The translations under genes were made by a program, and so were the position numbers. Shown here one piece after another: positions 52,685 to 61,952 of a stretch of 64,000 nt of DNA. The stretch spans positions 496,001 to 560,000 of the forward strand of contig NZ_JAUFRA010000005.1 of NCBI RefSeq assembly GCF_030410045.1. Direction: 5' to 3'. The stretch comes from Marivivens donghaensis (lineage in GTDB: Bacteria > Pseudomonadota > Alphaproteobacteria > Rhodobacterales > Rhodobacteraceae). Numbering within the stretch: position 1 is the stretch's first letter; each line of letters opens with the position of its first letter. The notes beneath the pieces were generated by a model. The model had not been told where the DNA came from. It searched no databases and worked only from the letters and a program-made list of their open reading frames with translations.

Positions 52685-53785
52685 TCAAGCGTCGAGTGCG
52701 TGACAATCCTCTGGCAACCAGCCGATGTCGATCATCGCGCCGGGCTGCAAACGCACCTGATCAGGTGCGTTACGTGTTTTGATAACGAAATCATCATGAC
52801 CAGCAACGCGCAAGCGTGTGCGGAAGATGTCGCCCATGTAGATAAACTCCAAAACCTCAGCTTTGAGGGTATGGGCATCTGGGGACAGACGGTCCTTGTT
52901 GATTTCGACACGCTCTGGGCGGATCGACACCTTGGTGCGATCGCCGACATTTTTCACGTTAACTGGCTTTGCGTCGATCAAATCGCCGCCATCCAGCTGG
53001 ACGAGGCACTTGCCGTTGCCGATTTCCTTAACGACGCCAGTAAGCGTGTTATTTTCACCAATGAATTGCGCAACAAAGCTGTTCTGTGGCGATTCATAGA
53101 GTTGGTCCGGCGGCGCAAGCTGCTGAATACGGCCATCGTCGAACACGGCAACGCGGTCAGACATGGTCAGCGCTTCGGTTTGGTCGTGGGTCACGTAAAC
53201 GGTCGTAATCCCCAGTTCGTGCGCAAGGCGCGTGATTTCGAACTGCATGTGTTCGCGGAGCTGTTTATCCAACGCGCCAAGCGGTTCGTCCATGAGAACC
53301 AGTTCCGGCTGGAACACGAGAGCACGTGCAAGTGCGATACGCTGCTGCTGACCACCCGAGAGCTGGGCCGGACGACGGCCACCAAAACGGCCCATCTGAA
53401 CCATATCGAGCGCGCGCTGCACTTTCTCTTCACGCTCCGACTTGCCGATTTTGCGAACCTCAAGCGGGAAAGCGAGGTTTTCAGCAACCGTCATGTGGGG
53501 GAAGAGCGCGTAGTTCTGGAACACCATCCCGATACCACGTTTATGCGGAGGGATATTGTTGATCGAGACGCCGCCGATACGGATGTCACCGTGAGTTGCG
53601 GTTTCAAACCCTGCCAACATCATAAGACACGTGGTCTTACCAGACCCTGACGGTCCAAGCATGGTAAGGAACTCGCCTTTCGGCATGCTCAGGTTGAGAT
53701 CTTTAACGACGAGCGTCTCGCCATCATAACTTTTCTGCACGCGTTCGAATTCTACGAACGCGCTGTCCGTTGCGCTTGAAGCCAA
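52685..53785 (-). CDS. Polyamine-type ABC transporter ATP-binding protein
   Basis: 366 residues. Walker A GPSGSGKTT, signature LSGGQQQRIALARAL, Walker B LVLMDEPLGALD and the switch HDQTEAL are present, followed by a C-terminal TOBE domain (about 245-360, CLVQLDGGDLIDAKP and ISIRPERVEI-like segments). First gene of the operon ATPase-binding protein-permease B-permease C. PotA-like; the exact substrate is not determined. Confidence 0.88.
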   Translation of the reverse strand: MASSATDSAFVEFERVQKSYDGETLVVKDLNLSMPKGEFLTMLGPSGSGKTTCLMMLAGFETATHGDIRIGGVSINNIPPHKRGIGMVFQNYALFPHMTVAENLAFPLEVRKIGKSEREEKVQRALDMVQMGRFGGRRPAQLSGGQQQRIALARALVFQPELVLMDEPLGALDKQLREHMQFEITRLAHELGITTVYVTHDQTEALTMSDRVAVFDDGRIQQLAPPDQLYESPQNSFVAQFIGENNTLTGVVKEIGNGKCLVQLDGGDLIDAKPVNVKNVGDRTKVSIRPERVEINKDRLSPDAHTLKAEVLEFIYMGDIFRTRLRVAGHDDFVIKTRNAPDQVRLQPGAMIDIGWLPEDCHALDA

Positions 53786-54009
53786 AACGGCACTCCCTGA
53801 TATCTACAGCGGTTTGCCCGCCCGTTTGTAAGGAGAACTATTCCCGTCCACTTTCCATATTGCAACCAGTTAGGTTGTTTTTACCCATCACATTCCTAAA
53901 TTCCCGACAAATGACTTTAGTTTGCGCAAACATCAGTCAAATAAACTTTGGTTTCGGGGCTCTTCAGGAAAAATTCGTTCTAGCTTGCCTAACGTCAAGC
54001 GACTGTCCT

Positions 54010-55782
54010 TCATAGATGCGACAAAGCCATGTCGCTAATAGATTCTGGAAGGTCGCGGAACTTCGCTACTGGTCGCGCAGTTTGCCCGTAGCCCGTTTCG
54101 GCTCCGAGTCGACCTAATTCTGGGAACAAACGTAGCACCTCAAACACCGACTCACGCTCAAGCGCGGTTAATCCCCAAGGTCCAGGATAGAAGCTCTCCG
54201 ACGCAATTCCGTTGCCGTAGATGATCTGGTGTTTCTCGAACATGAGATGCACGTAGGTCACCTTTTTCACACCCTTAGCCACCCGAACCTTCCCGCCCTT
54301 GAGCCGAGCGAGGTGCTTTGCCCGCACAAGTGTATCGGAACCACCGCGTTCATCGATCTTCGTGAATACTCCATGTTGGGGAGACACGAGTAGTCCACGG
54401 TCGCCGCCCAATATCGACGCATCAAGTCGGATGGGCCTCAGGTCTGGCGACGCGTCTAATTCATCCGATGACAAATGCCGCGATCCACACCACACAATCG
54501 GCTGTGGGCCGTTATCTCGGGTCACGACGATATCACCAACGCGGAGGTTCTCGACAGGCACCTCGCCTTTCGGCGTCAAGATCATTGTGCCTGCAGTGAA
54601 ACATGGGATGCCGATCTTGAACAGCTCGGGTCCAGTATCGACGAGAGTTGGCGCAATGCCCCATAGGATCAGCTGCTCCCCATTCGGGAACATGAGTTTT
54701 GCATTCCCAGATCCGTCGTCAACGACCGTTACATCAACCGTTCGGATCGGGTCGCCGTTTCCGTTCGTTAGATTGCTAACATCAAGCTGATCGTTGGTGC
54801 GCCCATTCAGGTCACTATCGCCGAGGTCAAAGTCCCCAACGTAATCCAAACCAGACGAAACGACGAAAACGTCATTACCCGTCCCACCGAACAAAACATC
54901 GTTTCCATCACCACCGGCAAGGATGTCATCACCATCATCGCCTTGAAGCCAGTCGTCGCCGACCTCACCGTAAAGCGTGTCATTCCCGCTTTCGCCGTAA
55001 ACGGTGTCGTTTCCAGTTCCGCCATAGAACGTATCACCATCTTGACCGAGCCAAGCTGTATCGTTCCCTGCACCACCATAAACGGTATCGGCACCGCTCA
55101 GTTGGGTGCCACTGACATCGTCAATAACGTCGTTGCCATCACCACCATAAACGAGGTCATTCCCTGCCCCGTAATAAATGGTATCGTCGCCCGACCCGCC
55201 GTCAATAGTATCATCGCCGCCTTGTGCAATGATCGTGTCACTGCCGATCCCGCCGTACAGCGTGTCACCATAAGTGTTGGAGCCAACCATGGTGTTAAAC
55301 TGCGATGACTCGTAGGTTTGACTAACGAGCGTACTGTAGCTGACACCGTCGGTATTGGAGGACGAGACCAGTTCATAGGTCACACCTGGCGTCATTTGCT
55401 TGTCAGCAAGAGTGCCGACCCAAACGCCTCCAACCTCTACCGTGTAAAGCCGAACTTCGGAGCCATCGGGCGCCCGAAACACATAGACATCTTCTAGGTA
55501 GGATCTGCCGCTAGCAACAACATTCCCCGAAGGATCGCGAAGCGTAAGTGTTTGCTTGTAGCCGTCGTCACCAACTTCGTCGTTATTACGGTCACCACCA
55601 AAAAGCGTATCTGAGGTTTCGATCAACAACAGCAAATCGGCGTCGTCGACGGAGAAGTTGTAACCATCGGTCGATGCAGACCAGTTCGGGTCCAAATGGA
55701 TTGTTGACCCGACGGTGGAAGTGCTCCCCGCAAATCCAATCAAATCCGAGGTACCAAAACCTACTTTGGTGTAAATCGCCAT
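54010..55782 (-). CDS. Hint-domain protein with RTX calcium-binding repeats
   Basis: 590 residues without a signal peptide, as expected for type I secretion. Residues about 155-310 hold at least eight glycine/aspartate nonapeptides of the GGxGNDxxx type (GGSGDDTIY, GGDGNDVID, GGTGNDTVY). Residues about 390-540 form a Hint domain (PCFTAGTMILTPKGEVPVENL) with the nucleophilic Cys at its start and a later His in LVSPQHGVF. Hint/RTX proteins are common in Roseobacters; autoprocessing or adhesion is likely. Terminal Asn-type splicing residues are not evident. Confidence 0.85.
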   Translation of the reverse strand: MAIYTKVGFGTSDLIGFAGSTSTVGSTIHLDPNWSASTDGYNFSVDDADLLLLIETSDTLFGGDRNNDEVGDDGYKQTLTLRDPSGNVVASGRSYLEDVYVFRAPDGSEVRLYTVEVGGVWVGTLADKQMTPGVTYELVSSSNTDGVSYSTLVSQTYESSQFNTMVGSNTYGDTLYGGIGSDTIIAQGGDDTIDGGSGDDTIYYGAGNDLVYGGDGNDVIDDVSGTQLSGADTVYGGAGNDTAWLGQDGDTFYGGTGNDTVYGESGNDTLYGEVGDDWLQGDDGDDILAGGDGNDVLFGGTGNDVFVVSSGLDYVGDFDLGDSDLNGRTNDQLDVSNLTNGNGDPIRTVDVTVVDDGSGNAKLMFPNGEQLILWGIAPTLVDTGPELFKIGIPCFTAGTMILTPKGEVPVENLRVGDIVVTRDNGPQPIVWCGSRHLSSDELDASPDLRPIRLDASILGGDRGLLVSPQHGVFTKIDERGGSDTLVRAKHLARLKGGKVRVAKGVKKVTYVHLMFEKHQIIYGNGIASESFYPGPWGLTALERESVFEVLRLFPELGRLGAETGYGQTARPVAKFRDLPESISDMALSHL

Positions 55783-55879
55783 TGGTTACTCCGCACAAAC
55801 GCTGAACGGTGTAACGGCAGAAAACGCACCCGTTTAAGGGGCGCTTACTTAATGTAATCAACAATCTCAGGAGAGTAGT

Positions 55880-55966
55880 TGGTGCGGTCGAGAAGACTCG
55901 AACTTCCACGGGAGTTACCCCACAGCGACCTCAACGCTGCGCGTCTACCAATTCCGCCACGACCGC
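55880..55966 (-). tRNA. tRNA-Leu (anticodon GAG)
   Basis: Eighty-seven nucleotides with encoded CCA. Acceptor GCGGTCG pairs with CGACCGC, D-arm GGCGGAATTGGTAGACGC, anticodon loop TTGAGGT with anticodon GAG, and a long variable arm typical of leucine tRNAs. Confidence 0.95.
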
Positions 55967-56034
55967 ACTGTCTAGGCTTGGTGCGGGGTCTCTAGACCAA
56001 CCACGCACCCACCTCAAGAGCAAAAATGAAGAAA

Positions 56035-56526
56035 TCATGTCAGTCGTGCAAACAACTGTCGTGACACGAGGATACGGCCCACCAAAAATGCCCCTCCAGC
56101 GCCGATCACAACCCAGCCAATTTCGCGCGCATCGTTGAAAAACAAGCGGTTTACGATGCGTCCGGGCAAGAAATTGAACAAAGCCGCCACAAGGACACCA
56201 TTCCAATAAAGACTTTGAAAAGTTTTGCGGTGGGCGCGAATATTTCCCTGATAAATGTAGCGCATCCCCACCCAAATCGACCAAATTGCCAGACATGACA
56301 GCAAGTGAATCGGGCTAAAGGGACCAATGACCGCATATGCGCGGATTCCAAAGGAAGATAGCGCCGTGCAGAGCATCGCAATCACCCAGATATAGCCGAT
56401 CCATTTGTGCAGCACGTCCCGCCGATCACGGTAAATCGCAACAGGTCCGAGGACGAGCGCGAGAGTGGCGGCGATGGCATGTATCTGAATAGTGGGTGAG
56501 GCTGCGAGGAATGGGGCGAACGACAT
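56035..56526 (-). CDS. DUF2306 membrane protein
   Basis: 163 residues from the ATG at 56526, which has AAGGAGA upstream. Four membrane helices; the family motif HAIAATLALVLGPVAIYRDR and LHKWIGYIWV, with conserved His residues, matches DUF2306. Function unknown, possibly heme or quinone related by analogy with the His pattern. Divergent from the LytTR-domain regulator with 69 bp between. Confidence 0.8.
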   Translation of the reverse strand: MSFAPFLAASPTIQIHAIAATLALVLGPVAIYRDRRDVLHKWIGYIWVIAMLCTALSSFGIRAYAVIGPFSPIHLLSCLAIWSIWVGMRYIYQGNIRAHRKTFQSLYWNGVLVAALFNFLPGRIVNRLFFNDAREIGWVVIGAGGAFLVGRILVSRQLFARLT

Positions 56527-56595
56527 TGGCTTCTCCTTTGGGAATGAGTTGTTTAGGTTGAAGCCGAACCAACCAAGCCGCTCAACGCGGGATAC

Positions 56596-57387
56596 GTGAA
56601 AAGGCGTGAGACGACCGTGACCACACAGCCATCGCATTCTGCGCTTCGTGAATTGCGACGCCATTTTAGCCAACCTGTTACGGGGGCTGTGATTGTGGGC
56701 GTTGCTGTGGTCCTCACCGTGGTGGCCCCTTTCGGATCAGGAGAGACGATGCGGGCGCTCCCGCGCCTTGGCTACTGGCTGGTGATGATCGCCCTGACCT
56801 ACGCGGGCGGCTATGGTATCAGCGCATACTGCCGCGCCGCCATGCCAGGCCGCTTTTCCCTGCCTCTCCGCTCTCTCGTAGCGGCTGTGGCAAATGGTCT
56901 GACCATCATGGCGATCGTTCTTGCGGTGAACTGGGCGCTTATCAATTTTGTGCCGTCAGGTCAGGACGCCTATACCCTGCCCTTGTCTTTGTTTGTTATC
57001 GGTGCGGTCGTAACCCTGATCCTACAGCTCGTCGCCAAACCATCGACAGCGCCTGCTGTAACACCCAGCCTCCCCCCGATCCTCTCGCGTCTGCCGATGG
57101 AAAAGCGCGGCGCATTGGTGGCGATTTCGGTCGAGGATCATTATGTCCGTATCCGAACCGATAAGGGCGAAGAGATGATTCTGATGCGATTGGCAGATGC
57201 GATCAAAGAGGTGGGGCAGACCGCTGGCCTACAGGTGCATCGGTCCCATTGGGTTGCCACGGCCGCAGTCACATCGGCAAAACGAACGGGCGACCGTGCT
57301 ATCCTGACGATGTCGCATGGCGCGGATATTCCCGTCAGCCGAACCTATATCCCAGCAATTAAGGAGGCAGGGCTTTTGCCCGCATGA
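56596..57387 (+). CDS. Membrane-anchored LytTR transcriptional regulator
   Basis: 263 residues from a GTG at 56596 (a GTG at 56617 is the alternative). Four membrane helices in residues 30-150 are followed by a LytTR DNA-binding domain (ISVEDHYVRIRTDKGEEMIL, LQVHRSHWVA). This is a one-component membrane sensor that binds DNA directly. It is divergent from the DUF2306 gene, which is its probable target, and lipB follows after 3 bp, perhaps in the same transcript. Confidence 0.83.
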   Translation: MKRRETTVTTQPSHSALRELRRHFSQPVTGAVIVGVAVVLTVVAPFGSGETMRALPRLGYWLVMIALTYAGGYGISAYCRAAMPGRFSLPLRSLVAAVANGLTIMAIVLAVNWALINFVPSGQDAYTLPLSLFVIGAVVTLILQLVAKPSTAPAVTPSLPPILSRLPMEKRGALVAISVEDHYVRIRTDKGEEMILMRLADAIKEVGQTAGLQVHRSHWVATAAVTSAKRTGDRAILTMSHGADIPVSRTYIPAIKEAGLLPA

Positions 57388-57390
57388 ACC

Positions 57391-58053
57391 ATGGTAGAAT
57401 GGATCACCTCAACTGGATTGACCGACTATAATGAAGCCGTCGCCTTTATGGAGGCGCGCGCCGAAGCCATTCACGCGGGCGAGGCTGAAGAAGCAATTTG
57501 GCTGGTCGAACATCCACCGCTCTACACGGCGGGCACCTCTGCGAAACCTGCGGACCTGCTCGAACCTGATCGGTTTCCAGTCTACGAGAGCAAACGTGGC
57601 GGGCAATATACCTACCACGGCCCTGGTCAGCGCGTGGCCTATGTGATGCTCAATGTGGGTGAACGCGGGCGCGATGTGCGGTGCTTTGTGCGTGATATGG
57701 AACAGTGGATCATCGCTGCCCTCGCCGAATTCAACGTGCACGGCGAAATTCGTGATGGTCGCGTCGGTGTTTGGGTGCCTCGCCCTGACAAACCCCTCTT
57801 GCCCGATGGATCTGTGCGAGAAGACAAAATCGCGGCCCTTGGTGTTCGGCTCAAGAAATGGGTGAGCTTCCATGGCCTGTCGATCAACGTAGAGCCCGAC
57901 CTCAGCCACTTTGGCGGGATCGTGCCCTGCGGGATCACTCAGCATGGGGTCACATCGCTCGTTGATCTAGGGCTTCCCGTGACAATGGAAGATGTCGACG
58001 TTGCGTTGATGTCGACGTTCGACCGTGTGGTAACGCCCCGTTGCGCGGGTTAA
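57391..58053 (+). CDS. lipB: Octanoyltransferase (lipoyl synthesis)
   Basis: 220 residues; transfers octanoyl from acyl carrier protein to the lipoyl domains of E2 and GcvH. Motifs RGGQYTYHGPGQRVAY (about 69-84), the catalytic Lys in KIAALGVRLKKW, and Cys in GIVPCGITQHGVTSL are all present. Its 3' end overlaps the DUF2244 gene by 4 bp in convergent orientation. Confidence 0.94.
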   Translation: MVEWITSTGLTDYNEAVAFMEARAEAIHAGEAEEAIWLVEHPPLYTAGTSAKPADLLEPDRFPVYESKRGGQYTYHGPGQRVAYVMLNVGERGRDVRCFVRDMEQWIIAALAEFNVHGEIRDGRVGVWVPRPDKPLLPDGSVREDKIAALGVRLKKWVSFHGLSINVEPDLSHFGGIVPCGITQHGVTSLVDLGLPVTMEDVDVALMSTFDRVVTPRCAG

Positions 58054-58550
58054 CGGCAGCGATCTAGCGCTTCGCGGATTTCCGAATAGAGCCGTTTGCG
58101 TTCGCTGACGGTGAGGAACGCCCCTATCTCTACCTCGCGGTCGGACTGGCCTTTCATCGTCAGATATTCTGGCACAGGACCGCCAGTCGCATGGCGGGTT
58201 AAACGCACCCAATAGGGATTGGCCTCCCAATTCTGGGTCGGCTTGCGCGGATTGTGGCGTGTGAGCGTGAGGTGATCGTTCCAGATCAATAACTCTTCTA
58301 ATATCTCGCCATCCCGATAACTACGCTGGAGCGCGGCCCACATCGCCCAAGTGACGAGCAAGATAAACGGCAGCAGCCCCCACAGAACCGCCGTCCCAAT
58401 GACCGCCAAAAGCGGTAGTGATAGCAACGACACCGTCCCCCCGACAAACCAGACGAACCCCGCTTTCGGCAGGCTTCGATAAGGCCAGAGGTGCAGTTCA
58501 GCCAAGGGCGCGTCGGCCTCTGGCACAGGGTCAATCCATTCGTAAGGCAT
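58050..58550 (-). CDS. DUF2244 membrane protein
   Basis: 166 residues, two membrane helices near residues 30-70 (SLLSLPLLAVIGTAVLW, FILLVTWAMWAAL), then a cytoplasmic beta-rich domain (EELLIWNDHLTLTRHNPR, WEANPYWVRL). It matches DUF2244, typically located near cytochrome oxidase genes, as here beside ctaD. Function not known. Confidence 0.82.
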   Translation of the reverse strand: MPYEWIDPVPEADAPLAELHLWPYRSLPKAGFVWFVGGTVSLLSLPLLAVIGTAVLWGLLPFILLVTWAMWAALQRSYRDGEILEELLIWNDHLTLTRHNPRKPTQNWEANPYWVRLTRHATGGPVPEYLTMKGQSDREVEIGAFLTVSERKRLYSEIREALDRCR

Positions 58551-58635
58551 GTGAGTTTTGCAGCTGTTTCTGCGCGTAACTATAGGCGGGCAAAGACATG
58601 GGTAAAGGGGACGCCCTGTCGCGGTCCCACAAATG

Positions 58636-58663
58636 AAAACCCCGGCGCTAAGGCCGGGGTTTT
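58636..58663. terminator. Bidirectional hairpin terminator
   Basis: Stem AAAACCCCGGC pairs with GCCGGGGTTTT around a 6-nt loop, 11 bp perfect with A/T flanks on both sides. It ends the ctaD transcript on the minus strand and could stop plus-strand read-through. Confidence 0.85.
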
Positions 58664-58670
58664 GCGTATC

Positions 58671-60344
58671 TTAGTGGGCGTGCTGTTTGTCCCAGTCTTC
58701 CTGCTTCGGCAGCTGCTCGAAGGTGTGCTCCGGCGGCGGCGATGGCAGGGTCCATTCCAGCGTGTCAGCGAATTCGCCCCACGGGTTCGGACGGGTCTCA
58801 CGACGGCCTGCAAGCAGGGTGTACGCAAGAACGACGATGAAGAAACAGAACGATGCGAAGGCGATGAATGCACCGATCGACGATACGTAGTTCCACTGAG
58901 CGAATGCTTCTGGGTACTCGATGTAACGACGCGGCATACCCTGACGGCCCAAGAAGTGCTGCGGGAAGAAGGTCAGGTTTGCACCGATGAACATCATCCA
59001 GAAGTGCAGCTTTGCGGCCCATTCCGGTGCAGCGCGGCCCGAGAATTTCGGCAGGTAGAAGTAGATACCTGCGAAGATCGCGAACACAGCGCCCAGCGAC
59101 ATCACGTAGTGGAAGTGAGCAACCACGTAGTAAGTGTCATGGTAGGCGCGGTCGACTGCTGCCTGCGACAGAACGATGCCGGTCACGCCGCCAACGGTGA
59201 AGAGGAACAAGAAGCCGAACGCCCAGAGCATCGGCGATTTGAACTCTACCGAACCGCCCCACATGGTCGCGATCCACGAGAAGATCTTAACACCAGTCGG
59301 AACAGCGATAACCATCGTTGCGAGCATGAAGTAGGACTGCTGGCTCAGCGACATACCAACGGTGTACATGTGGTGTGCCCAAACAACGAAGCCCAGAACA
59401 CCGATTGCAACCATTGCGTAGACCATCGGGAGGTAGCCGAAGATCGGCTTTTTCGAGAAGGTCGAGATGATGTGGCTGATGATACCAAAGCCCGGGATGA
59501 TGATGATGTACACTTCCGGGTGGCCAAAGAACCACAGGATGTGCTGATACAGGATCGGGTCACCACCGCCAGCAGGCTGGAAGAACGAGGTACCAAAGTT
59601 ACGGTCCATCAGGAGCATGGTGATTGCGCCAGCCAGAACAGGCAGCGACAGAAGGATCAGCCATGCAGTCACGAATACCGACCATGCGAACAGCGGCACT
59701 TTGTGCAGGGTCATGCCCGGCGCGCGCATGTTGAGGAAGGTCGTGATGATGTTGATCGCACCAAGAATCGACGACGCACCAGAGACGTGAACCGCAAAGA
59801 TCGCGAGGTCCATGGAGTAGCCACCTTCGGAAGTCGACAGTGGCGGGTAGAGAACCCAGCCAACGCCCGAACCGAGCTGACCGTTACCACCCGGCGACAG
59901 CATGGACGCAACGCCCAGCGCAACACCAGCAACATACATCCAGAACGACAGGTTGTTCATACGTGGGAACGACATGTCCGGAGCGCCGATTTGCAGCGGC
60001 ATCAGGTAGTTACCGAAGCCACCGAACAGAGCCGGAATAACCACGAAGAACATCATCAGAACACCGTGATAGGTGATCATAACGTTCCAGAGGTGACCGT
60101 TCGGAGTACAGGGCGCAGAAGCGTCCGCGATGAAACGCGCACCTTCAAGGCACATGTACTGAACGCCCGGATGCATCAACTCGAGACGCATGTAGACGGT
60201 AAAGGCGACCGAGATGAAACCTACAATACCCGATACGAACAGGTACATGATCCCGATGTCTTTGTGGTTGGTGGACATGAACCAACGGGTAAAGAAGCCC
60301 CGTTCGTCGTGATGTTCATGGCCATGGATGGCTGCATCTGCCAT
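58671..60344 (-). CDS. ctaD: Cytochrome c oxidase subunit I (aa3 type)
   Basis: 557 residues with twelve membrane helices. The heme and copper ligands of COX1 can be read: the heme a His in YHGVLMMFFVVIP, CuB/Tyr in WFFGHPEVYIIIIPGFG, the HH pair in VVWAHHMYTVG, and the late VAHFHYVMSLGAVFA with heme a/a3 histidines. Length fits bacterial aa3 oxidases. It appears monocistronic here, with the terminator right behind and an FNR-type box upstream. Confidence 0.95.
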   Translation of the reverse strand: MADAAIHGHEHHDERGFFTRWFMSTNHKDIGIMYLFVSGIVGFISVAFTVYMRLELMHPGVQYMCLEGARFIADASAPCTPNGHLWNVMITYHGVLMMFFVVIPALFGGFGNYLMPLQIGAPDMSFPRMNNLSFWMYVAGVALGVASMLSPGGNGQLGSGVGWVLYPPLSTSEGGYSMDLAIFAVHVSGASSILGAINIITTFLNMRAPGMTLHKVPLFAWSVFVTAWLILLSLPVLAGAITMLLMDRNFGTSFFQPAGGGDPILYQHILWFFGHPEVYIIIIPGFGIISHIISTFSKKPIFGYLPMVYAMVAIGVLGFVVWAHHMYTVGMSLSQQSYFMLATMVIAVPTGVKIFSWIATMWGGSVEFKSPMLWAFGFLFLFTVGGVTGIVLSQAAVDRAYHDTYYVVAHFHYVMSLGAVFAIFAGIYFYLPKFSGRAAPEWAAKLHFWMMFIGANLTFFPQHFLGRQGMPRRYIEYPEAFAQWNYVSSIGAFIAFASFCFFIVVLAYTLLAGRRETRPNPWGEFADTLEWTLPSPPPEHTFEQLPKQEDWDKQHAH

Positions 60345-60549
60345 GTGGCTCTCCCCTTTTGGTCAAATCATGAGCGGACCGAGTCACAGACTCCGCCCGA
60401 GCTTTGGGGAGGTTCTAGTGCCTCAACGCGCTTTCGGCAATATTCGAAAGGTCTGATACGTTGAGATATTATGGCGCACCCCAACCGCAGGGGAGGTAGC
60501 GTCAAGGCGCGCCGTGGGTTCACGATGCCATTCGCACCCCCTGAATACT

Positions 60550-60563
60550 TTGATGCATGTCAA
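60550..60563. promoter_or_regulatory. FNR/FnrL-type binding site
   Basis: TTGATGCATGTCAA fits the FnrL pattern TTGAY-N4-RTCAA known from Rhodobacter. It is 205 bp upstream of ctaD and 137 bp upstream of the aminotransferase ATG, within a 355-bp gene-free AT-rich region. It could repress or activate aa3 oxidase with oxygen tension. No other clear motif was found in the region. Confidence 0.55.
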
Positions 60564-60699
60564 ATTTTACATGTCCAAAAAGAAATTTTTCACGAAACAC
60601 CATAAAATTTGGCGCTAACGGGACTGTTAGGTCAGCCCTATTGACTTAATGACAGGCCAGATCAATTCTCACCCATCACAGACCCCACGGGAGGGAATC

Positions 60700-61911
60700 A
60701 TGGACTGGGAACAGGTTTTCGCAACGCGCCAATCACGGATGAAGGCGTCTGAAATCCGCGAATTGCTCAAACTTTTGGACCAGCCTGACATTATTTCTTT
60801 TGCGGGCGGCATTCCTGATCCAGCCCTTTTCCCTAAAGAAGCCTTTGCGGACGCGTTTGCGGACCTGTTTAGTGGCCTTCAGTCTGAACAAGCCCTGCAA
60901 TACTCCGTCTCCGAAGGCTTCCTGCCGCTTCGCGATTGGATCGCGAGCCAGATGCGCGACATTGGGATCGACTGCACCACTGAAAACATCCTGATCACGT
61001 CAGGGTCGCAGCAGGCTTTGGATTACTTGGGCAAACTGTTCCTATCCCCGGGCGATACCGCTTTGGTGGGTTGGCCGACTTATATGGGCGCGCTTGGGGC
61101 GTTTAACGCTTACGAACCTTGCTATGACCGCTTGGACCCAGCCTCAAACCGCTCTGCCGCCGATTACCGAGCCTCCGCTGAAGAAGCGGGTGGCGATGTG
61201 AAATTCGCCTATACCAGCTCTGACTTTGCGAACCCAACAGGGATCACATTGGATGAACGCGCACGCAACGCGCTTCTCGACCTCGCTGAATCGCTCGATA
61301 TCCCTGTGATCGAAGACGCTGCCTATCAAGGTCTGCGGTATGATGGCGAGGCGATCCCGCCGATCCTCGCGCTCGATATCCAACGGTCGGGCGGCATTGA
61401 AAACACGCGCACTATATACTGTGGCAGTTTCTCCAAAACGCTCGCCCCCGGCCTGCGCGTTGGTTGGGCCGTTGCCGCAAAACCTGTGATTCAGCGTCTC
61501 GTTCTGATCAAACAGGCAGCAGACCTGCATTCCTCCACCCTGAACCAAATCGCCATTCATCGCGTCGCCAAAGATGGTTTTGCCGATCAGGTCGCCAAGC
61601 TGCGCGAAGTCTATTCCAGCCGTCGCGACAACATGCTCGCCGCGCTGGAACGTGAAATGCCTGAGGGTGTGACTTGGACCCGTCCCGAAGGCGGCATGTT
61701 CGTTTGGATCACCCTGCCCGCCCATATCGACGGTGCAACGCTTCTCGCGCAATCGCTTGAAACGGAAAGAGTCGCATTTGTGCCCGGCCGGGCCTTTTTC
61801 GCGGATGGGTCGAACGGAAATACGATCCGCCTGTCGTTCTCCTGCGCCCGCCCGCCAGAAATCAACGAAGGCATCGCCCGCTTGGGTCGTTTGATCCGAT
61901 CTGTCGCGTAA
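60700..61911 (+). CDS. PLP-dependent aminotransferase (class I, 2-aminoadipate/MocR type)
   Basis: 403 residues from the ATG at 60700 with GGGAGGG upstream; the in-frame ATG at 60649 has no good site. Fold-type I aminotransferase: the SGSQQALDYLGKLF start of the PLP pocket, DFANPTG with the Asp/Asn that bind pyridine N, EDAAYQGLRYDGE, and the Schiff-base lysine in GSFSKTLAPGLRVGW. Similar enzymes act on 2-aminoadipate, aromatic or branched-chain amino acids. No HTH domain, so it is an enzyme rather than a MocR regulator. Ends before a bidirectional terminator. Confidence 0.88.
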   Translation: MDWEQVFATRQSRMKASEIRELLKLLDQPDIISFAGGIPDPALFPKEAFADAFADLFSGLQSEQALQYSVSEGFLPLRDWIASQMRDIGIDCTTENILITSGSQQALDYLGKLFLSPGDTALVGWPTYMGALGAFNAYEPCYDRLDPASNRSAADYRASAEEAGGDVKFAYTSSDFANPTGITLDERARNALLDLAESLDIPVIEDAAYQGLRYDGEAIPPILALDIQRSGGIENTRTIYCGSFSKTLAPGLRVGWAVAAKPVIQRLVLIKQAADLHSSTLNQIAIHRVAKDGFADQVAKLREVYSSRRDNMLAALEREMPEGVTWTRPEGGMFVWITLPAHIDGATLLAQSLETERVAFVPGRAFFADGSNGNTIRLSFSCARPPEINEGIARLGRLIRSVA

Positions 61912-61928
61912 GACAGCAGAAACAAAAA

Positions 61929-61946
61929 GGGGGGCCAGCGCCCCCC
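61929..61946. terminator. Bidirectional terminator between aminotransferase and YqeY genes
   Basis: Perfect stem GGGGGGC / GCCCCCC with a 4-nt loop, flanked by five A on the left and six T on the right, so it can act on both converging transcripts. Confidence 0.88.
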
Positions 61947-61952
61947 AATTTT

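Noticed and set aside
58491..60464. 657-codon plus-strand open frame opposite ctaD
   Set aside because: Shadow of the strongly biased ctaD coding sequence; rich in Arg, His and Gln with no domain.
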